A stretch of 64,000 nt of DNA from Ephydatia muelleri (Eukaryota > Porifera > Demospongiae > Spongillida > Spongillidae). This document shows, in pieces, positions 35,040-47,600 of the stretch (its first letter is position 1; each line of letters starts with the position of its first letter). The notes under the pieces were generated by a model, which made no database searches, had not been told where the DNA came from, and saw only the letters and a program-made list of their open reading frames with translations. Made by a program: the position numbers and the translations under genes. The stretch covers positions 1-64,000 of the forward strand of contig JABACO010000101.1 in NCBI GenBank assembly GCA_013339895.1. The letters are read 5' to 3'.

Positions 35040-35330
35040 ACCCTACAAATAAGGCAATCCTCGTGTGCCTAAGGCTAAGGCCTGTTTAGCACAAGGCCTT
35101 CGGGCATGCACCCGTGACGTGCGAAACCCTCCACCCAATGCGTGGAAGAGTGCTGTTAGGCCCACGTGGTCTGGTACGGAACACCAGCCGTTAGTTGGCG
35201 TGTTTAGACAGAACATTTGGCGCGTTTTAGTCGCCCTCTCTCCTCCCCAGGCACCGCGGGTATTGTTCACTACGTCATTAATTGTCACACCATTATTAAC
35301 AACAATGCGGTATCGATTACATCATTAGTA
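35040..35330. other. GC-richer block, unidentified
   Basis: Open on both strands for about 80 codons and richer in CpG than its flanks. No domain recognised. It could be a short transposable element or an old promoter region. Confidence 0.35.
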
Positions 35331-35360
35331 TTTGCATTGGATTACACCTGTTGTCCTGAA

Positions 35361-35499
35361 TGATCACGCACATGAGAATTGCAGGTCACATGATCACACA
35401 CACATTGCAGGTCACATGATCATGCACATGGGCATTGCAGGTCACATGATCACGCACATGGGCATTGCAGGTCACATGATCACGCACATGGGCATTGCT
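35361..35499 (+). repeat. Tandem repeat, about 4.7 x 30 bp
   Basis: Units of the form TGATCACGCACATGGGCATT plus GCAGGTCACA, each starting with a TGATCA palindrome; 15 to 90 bp-scale homogeneity suggests recent slippage. Lies 150 bp upstream of the N-terminal exon of ankyrin gene B. Confidence 0.95.
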
Positions 35500-35643
35500 A
35501 GAGACTGTAGTACTGTGTATTATCTCCTCCTCCCCTGACCCTCATATGTTGTAGGCTGTGTGTATTGTGTACAGACATGTGAGGCATGTCACATGTTGGA
35601 TTTGATCTACACTGTACTTATGAGGGACATTATTGTTCCACAC

Positions 35644-38600
35644 ATGCAGGCAGCAGCAACACAACTGCTCTTGGCTGTACGTAATGGAGACATAGCCACT
35701 GTGAGGAGACTAGTGACCGAGGGTCATGTGGACGTGAATTTAACGAATAAGGTAGGTGTGTCCAGTTTGTCTTGTTGCTAAACTCCAATGGAGGCTTCTG
35801 AATGGGCCAGGTACAATAGGTCTTCTCCAGTCACTCCATGTAGCTTGTAACAGAGGGACTTTTCAACAGTATCAAAGTACATCAATGTATATAAATTGTC
35901 ATCACAAAGGTCATACACTACAGGGTCATGCACAAACATGTGTACAATAGACACATGACATCAATAAAGATATTCTCTCTCCAGGTTGTCTTGCCTGAGA
36001 GTGTATCTGGTGATCCTACCATGTGATTAGGGAGTGTGTTAAGAGAGGGTATGGGAAGGGTGGGTGTGATGAGAGAGGGTTTGATGAGGGAGGATAATGG
36101 GAATGGAGGTTTGGGGAGGTGTGGTGAGTGTGTGGAGGTGGATGTGGGTGGGGGAGGGAGGTGTGGGTGTAAGGAGGTGGGTGTGGGTTTGGGGAGGTGG
36201 GTGTGATGTGGGTGGGAGGGAGTTGAGGGTGTTATATGTGAGGCTGTGATATGGGATGGTGTGGGAGATGCAGGGGTCGACGTAACGGTAACGCATAATC
36301 ACATATTCATTTATGTGGCGCGTCTGTCATCACAAGTTTGTTTAACTATAAAAATATATTGTTACAAGAACGCGTCATCAACCACAGAGTTAAGTAGTAC
36401 TTTTGCGCATGTTTTTAGCAAGCTTTCTCTTATTATATAGTACTCATAAAAAGATCTAATTGCGTTTTGAAGCTCAATACAAGGTCTCCATTTCACTGTC
36501 ATTATCAAATTGGCCTGATGTACTGTCTTGTGACATGCACACGGTACAGAACATCATGCCATCCTCAAAGCACAACCAGTCAGCCACTGGTCATAAAATT
36601 GTGGGCAACCACGTACGCGCTGTAGCAATACAAGCAGGTTAATTCATCGCTGTACACCGCACAGAAATGCTATTGCAAAGCAATTGTAAGTGCTTTTGAA
36701 GTAAGGAAAGAGCTGTGCGTACAAAAGCGCACCGTTGAACAATAGCGCACCAATGAACAAAAGAGTTTATGCTAGTTACATGCGGATGTGACGTTTTTAC
36801 GATAACTTGATTAGCGCGAAAACGTCATCTTTGTTATGAATATGATTACGCGTTACCGTTACTTTGATCCCTGGAGATGGGTACAGGTTATGGAGTATAG
36901 AAGTGTGGAAAGGGAGGGGAGGGTTTGTTCACATACCCACATTGACATGTTACATCTGTTGTGCACATCACTAACTCTATCATCCAACTACTGTACACAG
37001 TTAACGTGAAATTTAGACAGTATTTTAATCCGTCTTTGTTCTGGTCCCATCAAACCTGTAACATACTTGAATGGAAGGACTTTTAAACAGTAACTAAGTA
37101 CATCAATATCTATTATATCATCACAATAGTCATAATGCTTAGAACTTGTGCACAACATGGACAGACAGATGTCTAGTGCATCAGTCACTCCATGATTGTA
37201 CATCTGTCATATCTAATGTGTCAATCCTCACATATACTGGTTTCAGATGCAGCAAATTGTATTGCAGGATGGTTGCAGTCCATTAAAAACGTGATGTGGG
37301 TGTGAGGAGGTGGGTGTGAGTGTGGGGGGTGGGTGTGGGCAGGTGGGTGTGGGCAGGTGGGTGTGGGGAGGAGGATGTGGGTGTGGGGAGGTAGGTGTGG
37401 GTGTGATGTGATGGGTACACCCACCTACCCACACCCACGCCCACTGTTGTAGTGCACTTCTAACCAGGCTAGTCAATGATCGACAAATGAATAGATTAGC
37501 ATATGTTACATCGATCATCCAAATACTGTACTACAGTAAAGGTCCAATTTAGAGGTCGGCTAGGTTTTATCCGTCTTTCTCCTGGTCCCGTGAAACCTGT
37601 AACACACTTGAATGGCAGGACTTTTCAACACTATGTTTCGTCACATGCCACAATGACAGGATTGTTTTAAGTCTATCACTGGTCTCGCTGTCCTTTATTT
37701 TACAGGTGCATTCCCATAGGACAACTGATTGTGTGTGCGCATGTGTTGAAGAGTGAATAAAACATTCATGTGTTTTTTGAAAATAGCATCCTGTCATATA
37801 CATGCAGGAGCACCAGAATGAATGAAGTAGAATACCCTCTGGGGGTAATGATGGGATTTGTATTGCAGGATGGTGCGACTCCTCTGGTCATTGCAATTCA
37901 GAATGGACATCTTGAAATAGTGAAGTCACTCATTGAAGCAGGAGCTAATGTCAATCATACTGCAAAGGTAGTGTAAATAAAACACAATTATTTAGGGTCC
38001 TATATCAGCGGCGGATCCAGGATTTCTGGAAGGGGGGTTCTAATAACTATATTCACAAGCGGTAGTGGGTACGGGAGGGGGCGTGCCCCCTCCCGTAACA
38101 GCTAGGGGGTCTGGGGGAGCGCTGTAAGCTCCCCCAGTGGGGGCTGGGGCGAAGCCCCAGCCGCTTTTTCACTTTTGCGTTCATTTTAGCATGAAAATAA
38201 GCATACTTTTAAAATGTATTCAATATTGATAGCTAATATACGCGCGTAGAAGCCTGCGTGAGTCAACGTGGTCTTATAAGGATAGCGAATAGAAAACTCT
38301 ACGCAAAGCCATTGTGACTGTATTCTGGTCTAAACGACACACACGTTTTACCGTTAATAGTATTATATACCTACTTGATTTAGCTCTACCAGGTAAACTA
38401 TCTTCTTTTGATCGCTTAAGGTCGGCATACTTCCTGCCGATTTGTCGCATGCAACTCAAATGAATATGGACAAATGTTCCGCAAACCATCAGTAAACTAA
38501 ACAATTACGGAACTTTTACCCATATTCATTCGAGTTGCATGCGACAAGTCGGCAGGAAGTCGCCCCGTGTATGCCGACCTTTACTTCTTGATCGCACCAT

Positions 38601-41600
38601 TCCATCGCGCAGCAGTAATACTAATTAAACACGCTTGGAGGGCCTTGGCTTTAGACCCCCCCCCCCCCCACACACACACACTCACACACACTTTGGGTCG
38701 AATGCTAATCAGTTCACTCGCGTTCACTATTAAAACGCTTCGTTTTTCAACTCGTCAATCATGTAATTAAGTATTCATAAGTTAATTTATTCATAGCTGG
38801 TCGGGCCGAGGGGGGGGGTCTTTAGACCCCTTAGACCCCCCCCTGGATCCGCCATTGTATATTTTCACACATGGGTTTCAGTTCAGTTCAATTAATGACT
38901 TTTGCTCCAGTTGTGTGTGGATCGTGATGTATTCTGTGTTTATGTATGTACAGTATGTGAGGCCTGGACTAAGGGCAAAGTGGGGCCCATACAGTTCTCA
39001 TGGGCCTCCCCACCTCCTCCCCTTACCCTCTTCATGATCAGTCCATCTACCCACCAGCTCTCCCATGAGTAGTACATGTACATTACAGGTGTGGAAGCAT
39101 TGTTAAGCAAGTATGCATGTGGAAGAGAAAACGGTTATGGAAGAACATGTAACACTAAAGCTGTATTGCATGAACAGTTTAAGTGGGCATAGTTAGACAA
39201 AGTGTCAACGGCAAATAACATTTCAAGGTGGCCATTTACATAAACAAATAAACGATGTACATGTATGCACTTGGATTAGGCAACACGAGACTTGTCAGGA
39301 GATTAGTTAATGCACCGATGTTATTAATCACCCCAACGCACCCCTGCCTGGACTTTCCAAGTACTCCCATGCACACACCTAGTTGTCTCTCTCACTCTTC
39401 AAATAGGACATCATGGGCGACTCTTGAGTTTGCAGTACCGTTATCATAGTGTAGGTAATACTTGAACTGTTGTAGTGCACTTCTAACCAGGCTGGTCAAT
39501 GATCGCCAAATGAATAGATTAGCATATGTACACCATGGCTACCATTACACAAGACAGTTGATTTCAGTCATGTGTGTAAAATTAAATTTTTAATTTGTTC
39601 TGGTGATACTGCTTGCCCCTTGTTTGACAATCATCATACTTCAGGAGGTCACATAAAACTATGTACACTTCTAGCAGCTCTGAGAGTGTGAAAGCTAAAC
39701 CGCGTGTGGTGAATATTTGAGATACATTTGCATTGGCTGGGGTAATATCCCTTTCTTTCTTATTCTCTCCTCCCTCCCTTCACATCTCTCTACCCTTCTT
39801 TCATTCACTGTGTTCTAACCTGCACATTGCTATACACGTGCATGGAGGTGGTTGTATGAACAGTGTATGTTTAATATGTTTTGTTCCTTCAATCCTTACT
39901 AGGACAATACAACAGCAGTGTATGTGGCAAGTATACAGGGTCATCACGGTGTAGTACTGAGCTTATTGGGAGCAGGTGCTGACGTCAATATAGCAAGATC
40001 TGATGTAAGTGATGTGATGTTTTAACGATGACTTGCAATGTGCTAAATAGTCAGTGCTTAAATGATACAGAGCCAAATGAACCTACGAATGAAGCCATAT
40101 ATTCGTCGCACGGTCGTACCACTAAGCCGATGGGTGGTGTTTAATTTGACCGCTACTGTATGTGCGTGGGGATGTGGGTGTAGGTGGGAGTGGGGTGGTA
40201 TGGGTGTAGGTGTGGGGTGGTATGGGTAAGGGTGTGGGGAGGTGGGTGTAGGTGTGAAGAGGTGGGTGAAGGTGTGCGGTGGTATAGGTATTGGTGTGGG
40301 GAGGTGGGTGTGGGTGTGGGCATGGAGAATCCAACTCTTGTACAAAACTTTTCATACTTAGAGCCAGACTCTATCATTTCCCTATTGTTTGTCCAATCAG
40401 TCATAGCTGTGTGGTCTGCTAAACAAATTGGAGGGTGTGGGGAAGTGTGTGTGGGTGTGGTTGTGAGGAGTTGTGGGCATGGTGAGGTGTGTGTGTGGGG
40501 AGTTGTGTGAGGTGAAAGTGGGGAGGTGGGTGGGGTGTGGTGGGTGTTGGAAGGTGGGTATGGAGAGGTGTGTGTGGGGAGGTGGGTGTGGAGAGGTGGG
40601 TGTGGAGAGGTGGGTGTGGTGAGGTGTGTGTGGGGAGGTGAGTGTGGTTATGTGTGGGTATGGGGAGGTGGGTGTGAGTGTGGGAAGGTGGGTTTGGGTG
40701 TGTAGAGGTGGTGTGAGTGTGGGTGTGGGGAGTTAGGTGTGGGTGTGATGTGGGAGGGTGTGGGAGATGGGTTCAGGTTATGGAGCATGTGAAGATAGAG
40801 GGTGTGGAAATGTAGGGAGTGTACAAGAGGTTAGGTCACATACCTTGATATGTTACATCGATCATCCAAGTACTGTACACAGTATAGGTCAAATATGGAG
40901 GTCAGCGACAGTAGGTTTTTTCCAGTCTTTGTCCTGGTCCCATGGCAGGACTTTTCAACACTAGAAATAAACATCAATATCTATTATGTTATCACAAATG
41001 TTATGCACTACAGAATGGATCACAAATCTTAGAATTGATTATTCCAGTAATTTCTCATTCACAACATGGGATGACCACACAAAATCTACATGTGTACACT
41101 GTACGCTAGTAGCTTCTGATAAATACATACTTGTACCTCTGTTCGTGTACATGTACATGTGACCCAAGCCACACAGCATGCAGGGAGTGGTGTGTAAATT
41201 TACACATCACTACATGTGTATGACATCATAGCCTGTAATCACTCTGTGTACATGCCATCCAAACCACACTGCTTGTCTCAACAAAGTCTCATCTTGATTG
41301 TGTTGTAGTGATCTCACACATAATGGAGGCACCTCCTCCATTGTTTCATCACATGCCACAATGACAGCATTGTTTTAAGTCTATCACTGGTCTCGCTGTC
41401 CTTTGTTTTACAGGTGCATTACCATAGGACAACTGTTAGGGTGTGTAACCTCCCCTGCATTATGAAAATCGATTTTTCCGAATACTTTGGAAACAGTAAT
41501 CGATGTTTCAGGTGTTTGTGCATCTGATATTCATTCCTATAGGGCCACTGATTGTGTGTGTGCATGTGTTGAAAAGTGAATAAAGCATTCATGTCTTTTT

Positions 41601-44600
41601 TGCAATTAGCATCCTGTCATATACATGCTGTAGCACCAGAATGAATGGAGTAGAATACCCTCTGGGGGTAATGATGGGATTTGTATTGCAGGATGGTGTG
41701 ACTCCTCTGGTCTCTGCAAGTAAGCATGGACATCTTGAAGTAGTGAAGTCACTCATTGAAGCAGGAGCTAATGTCAATCATATAGCAAAGGTAGTGTAAA
41801 TAAAACACCATTATTTAGGGTTGTAAGTGTTCTCACGTGGTTTTCAGTTCAGTTCAATAAATGACTTTTGCTCCAGTTGTGGGTTGTGTGTGGATCTTGA
41901 TGTACATGTGTTTATGTATGCATGTACAGTATGTAAGGCCTGGACTAAGGGCAAAGTGGGGCTCATACAGTTCTCATGGGCCTCCCCACCTCCTCCCCTT
42001 ACCCTCTTCATGATCAGTCCATCTACCCACCAGCTCTCCCATGAGTAGTACATGTACATTACAGGTGTGGAAGCATTGTTAAGCAAGTATGCATGTGGAA
42101 GTGAAAACGGTTATGGGAGAACATGTAACACTAAAGCTGTATTGCATGAACAGTTTAAGTGGGCATAGTTAGACAAAGTGTCAACGGCATATAACATTTC
42201 AAGGTGGCCATTTACATTAACAAATAAACGATATACATGTATGCACTTGGATTAGGCAACACGAGACTTGTCAGGAGATGAGTTAATGCACCGTTGTTAT
42301 TGATCACCCCAACGCACCCCTGCCTGGACTTTCCAAGTACTCCCATGCACACACCTAGTTGTCTCTCCCACTCTTCAAATAGGACATCATGGGTGACTCT
42401 TGAGTTTGCAGTACCGTTATCATAGTGTAGGTAATACTTGAACTGTTGTAGTGCACTTCTAACCAGGCTGGTCAATGATCGCCAAATGAATAGATTAGCA
42501 TATGTACACCATGGCTACCATTACACAAGACAGTTGATTTCAGTCGTGTGTGTAAAATTAATTTATTAATTTGTTCTGGTGATACTGCTTGCCCCTTGTT
42601 TGACAATCATCATACTTCAGGAGGTCACATAAAACTATGTACAGTGTGAAAGCTAACCCGCGTGTGATGAGATACATTTGCATTGGCTGGGGTAATATCC
42701 CTTTCTTTCTTATTCTCTCCTCCCTCCCTCACTCTCCCCTTCCCATCTCTCTACCCTTCTTTCATTCACTGTGTTCTAACCTGCACATTGCTATACACGT
42801 GCATGGAGGTGGTTGTATGAACAGTGTATGTTTAATAGCAGTGTTTATGGCAAGTATGAAGGGTCATCACGGTGTAGTACTGAGCTTATTGGGAGCAGGT
42901 GCTGATGTCAATATAGCAACATCTGATGTAACTGATGTGATGTTTTAACGATGACTTGCAATGTGCTAAATAGTCAGTGCTTAAATGATACAGAGCCAAA
43001 TGAACCAAGAACGAAGCCATATATTCGTCACACGGTCGTACCACTAAGCCGATGGGTGGTGTTTAATTTGACCGCTACTGTATGTGCGTGGGGATGTGGG
43101 TGTAGGTGGGTGTGGGGTGGTATGGGTGTAGGTGTGGGGTGGTATGGGTGTGGGTGTGGGGAGGTGGGTGTGGGTGTGGGGAGGTGGGTGTCGGTGTGGG
43201 GAGGTGGGTGTGGGTGTGGGTGTGGGCATGGAGAATGTACAAAGACTCTATCATGTCATCTTTGTCCAATCAGTTATTTTCGGTAATAGTCGTGTGGTCT
43301 GCTAAACAAATTGGAGGGTGTGGGGAAGTGTGTGTGTGGAAGGTGTGTGTGAGGTGGGTGTGGGCAGTGGGTGTTGGGAGGTGGGTGTGGGCAGTGGGTG
43401 TTGGGAGGTGGGTGTGGAGAGGTGGGTGTGAGGAGGTGTGTGTGTTTTGTGAGGGGTGTGTGGTGAGGTGGGTGTGGTGAGGTGGGTTTGGGGAGGTGGG
43501 TTTGAGTGTGGTGAGGGGTGTGTGGTGAGGTGGGTGTGGTGAGGTGAGTGTGGGTGTGTGTGGGTCTGGGGAGGTGGGTGTGAGTGTGGGAAGATGTGTT
43601 TGAGTGTGGAGGGGTGGTGTTAGGGTGGGTGTGGGGAGGTAGTGGGTGTGGGGAGTTAGGTGTTGGTGTGATGTGGGATGGTGTGGGAGATGGGTTCAGG
43701 TTATGGAGCATGTGATGATAGAGGGTGTGGAAATGTAGGGAGTGTACAAGAGGTTAGTACACATACCTTGATATGTTACATTGATCATCCAAGTACTGTA
43801 TACAGTATAGGTTAAATATAGAGGTCGGCTACAGTAGGTTTTCGTCCTGGTCCCATGGCAGGACTTGTCAACACTACAAATAAACATCAATATCTATTTT
43901 GCCATCACAAATGTTATGCACTACAGAATGTATCACAAATATTTGAATTGATTATTCCAGTAATGTCTCATTCACAACATGGGATGTCCACACAAAATCT
44001 ACATGTGTACACTGTACGCTAGTAGCTTCTGATAAATACATACTTGTACCTCTGTTCGTGTACATGTACATGTGACCCAAGCCACACAGCATGCAGGGAG
44101 TGGTGTGTAAATTTACACATCACTACATGTGTATGACATCATAGCCTGTAATCACTCTGTGTACATGCCATCCAAACCACACTGCTTGTCTCAACAGTGT
44201 ATCATTGTGATTGTGGTGTAGTGATCTCACACATAATGGAGGCACCTTCTCCAATGTTTCGTCGCATGCCACAATGAAAGCATTGTTTTAAGTCTATCAC
44301 TGGTCTCGCTGTCCTTTGTTTTACAGATGCATTCCCATAGGACAACTGTTAGGGTGTGTAACCTCCCCTGCATCATGAAAATCGATTTTTCCAAATACTT
44401 TTGAAACAGTAATCAATATTTCAGGTTTTTGTGCATCTGAAATTCGATTTATGCATTCCTATAGGGCCACTGAGTGTGTGTGTGCATGTGTTGAAGAGTG
44501 AATAAAGCATTCATGTGTTTTTTGCAAATAGCATCCTGTCATATACATGCAGGAGCACCAGAATGAATGAAGTAGAATACCCTCTGGGGGTAATGATGGG

Positions 44601-47600
44601 ATTTGTATTGCAGAATGGTGCGACTCCTCTGGTCTCTGCAAGTCACAATGGACATCTTGAAATAGTGAAGTCACTCATTGAAGCAGGAACTAATGTCAAT
44701 CATACTACAAAGGTAGTGTAAATAAAACACCATTATTTAGTGTCCTGAATTTTCACACGTGGGTTTCAGTTCAGTTCAATATACGACTATTGCTCCAGGT
44801 GTGTGTGGATCGTGATGTACATGTAGAGTGGAATTGTATTGTGTTTATGTATGTACAGTATGTGAGGCCTGGACTAGGGGCAAAGTGGGGCCCATACAGT
44901 TCTCATAGGCCTCCCAACCTCCTCCCCTTACCCTCTTCATGATCAGTCCATCTACCCACCAGCTCTCCCATGAGTAGTACATGTACATTACAGGTGTGGA
45001 AGCATTGTTAAGCAAGTATGCATGTGGAAGTGAAAACGGTTATGGGAGAACATGTAGCACTAAAGCTGTATTGCATGAACAGTTTAAGTGGGCATAGTTA
45101 GACAAAGTGTCAACGACATATAACATTTCAAGGTGGCCATTTACATTAACGAATAAATGATATACATGAATGCACTTGGATTAGGCAACACGAGACTTGT
45201 CAGGAGATGAGTTAATGCACCGATGTTATTGATCACCCCAACGCACCCCTGCCTGGACTTTCCAAGTACTTCCATGCACACACCTAGTTGTCTCTCCCAC
45301 TCTTCAAATAGGACATCATGGGCGACTCTTACCGTTATCATAGTGTAGGTAATACTTGAACTGTTGTAGTGCACTTCTAACCAGGCTGGTCAATGATCGC
45401 CAAATGAATAGATTAGCGTATGTACACCATGGCTACCTATTACACAAGACAGTTGATTTCAGTCATGTGTGTAAAATTAATTTTTTAATTTGTTCTTGAT
45501 GCTGCTTGCCCCTTGTTTGACAATCATCATACTTCAGGAGGTCACATAAAACTATGTACACTTCAAGCAGCTCTGAGAGTGTGAAAGCTAAACCACGTGT
45601 GATGAGATACATTTGCATTGGCTGGGGTAATATCCCTTTCTTTCTTATTCTCTCCTCCCTCCCTCACCCTCTCTCTCCCCATCCTCTACCCTTCTTTCAT
45701 TCACTGTGTTCTAACCTGCACATTGCTATACACGTGCATGGAGGTAGTTGTATGAACAGTGTATGTTTAATATGTTTTGTTCCTTCAATCCTTACTAGAA
45801 CAATTTTACAGCAGTGTTTATGGCAAGTATAAAGGGTCATCACGGTGTAGTACTGAGCTTATTGGGAGCAGGTGCTGATGTCAATATAGCAACATCTGAT
45901 GTAAGTGATGTGATGTTTTAACGATGACTTGCAATGTGCTAAATAGAGTCAGCGCTTAAATGATACAGAGCCAAATGAAACTACGAGCGAAGCCATATAT
46001 TTGTCGCACGGTCATACCACTAAGCCGATGGGTGGTGTTTAATTAGACCGCTACTGTATGTGCGTGGGGATGTGTGTAGGTGGGTGTGGGGTGGTATGGG
46101 TGTGGGTGTGGGGTGGTATGGGTATGGGTGTGGGGAGGTGGGTGTAGGTGTGGAGAGGTGGGTGTAGGTGTGGGTGTGGGCATGGAGAATCCAACTCGTG
46201 TTCTAAAATTTACACACTTAGAGCCAGACTCTATCATTTCAACTTTGTCCAATCAGTCATAGCTGTGTGGTCTGCTAAACAAATTGGAGGGTGTGGGGAA
46301 GTGTGTGTAGGTGTGGTTCTGTGGAGAGATGGGTGTGGGGAGTTGGGTGGGGTGAGGTGTCAGTGCTTATGATAAGAATATAACCTTGACCTGACATTTG
46401 TGTCAAATCATGGCATTCTTGGTCGGACAGTTTATATTTTTGGTCGGACATACGTTTAAACAAGCTCATCTCTTAGAGCCATACCGATGTAGTGTACAAA
46501 TTCAGTACAGGCAATGTTGTTTTTATACCCTGACCCCAAATCCACACCATGCCTCTCCTGTAACTCACACAAAATAGACATTTTTGTAAAAGCAAATCCT
46601 TCCTTACAAATGGTGTACGCTATATCAAACTTCCGCGCCATAACTGCTTCAGTCCGTTCATCGATGGTACTAAGGGCTATCGCTATCGGAGCGTATTCTG
46701 TTACGGGAACAGATTGGCTCTTCTTATAGAGCACCATAGATTTTTGGTGCATCAAAGATGATGCGTGCTCTTTAAAAGCCGATGCTTTCAGATTCGTGCA
46801 GCCATCAATAAAAGCACGACTGAAGTTTCGCATTCCGATTAGCTTCGATTCGAACATTGTACAAATTTTGCATTTTAAAGCGGCTACATTATCGCGATCG
46901 AGTCGCTCATACGTAAGCCATGTTGCCGTCGCTAGTTCCTTTTCATTTTCAGCTATCCACTTTTGAGCCGTATGAATCGTTGTCCCTTTTTTCCCGCTGG
47001 AACACCTTCAACGCCATCTGCCATCCTTTTTCCAGACATCTTGAACGCGCATGCGCACAAATGATCGGTCAAATTTCATAATTGATCGGAAAATGTCCGA
47101 TGTCAGACCGTTATCATAAGCACTGGGTGTGTGTAGTGATGTGAGTGTGTGTGTGTGGGTGTGGGGAGGTGGGTGTTAGTGTGGGAAGGTGGGTTTGGGT
47201 GTGGAGGGGTGGTGTGAGTGTGGGTGTGGGGAAGTGGTGGGTGTGGGAGTTAGGTGTGGGTGTGATGTGGGAGGGTGTGGGAGATGGGTTCAGGTTATGG
47301 AGCATGTGAAGATAGAGGGTGTGGAAATGTAGGGAGTGTACAAGAGGTTAGTACACATACCTTGATATGTTACATGGATCATCCAAGTACTGTACACAGT
47401 ATAGGTCAAATATAGAGGTCAGCGACAGTAGGTTTTCTCCAGTCTTTGTCCTGGTCACATGGCAGGACTTTTGAACACTACAAATAAACTTCAATATCTA
47501 TTTTGCCATCACAAATGTTATGCACTACAGAATGCATCACAAATCTTAGAATTGATTATTCCAGAAATGTCTCATTCACAACATGGGATGTCCACACAAA

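Noticed and set aside
35065-35328. 87-codon frame and its antisense
   Set aside because: Open on both strands in a GC-richer block with no domain or splice context; left as an unidentified block.
35361-35499. CRISPR-like direct repeats
   Set aside because: No unique spacers between units; contiguous tandem repeat in a spliced eukaryotic genome.
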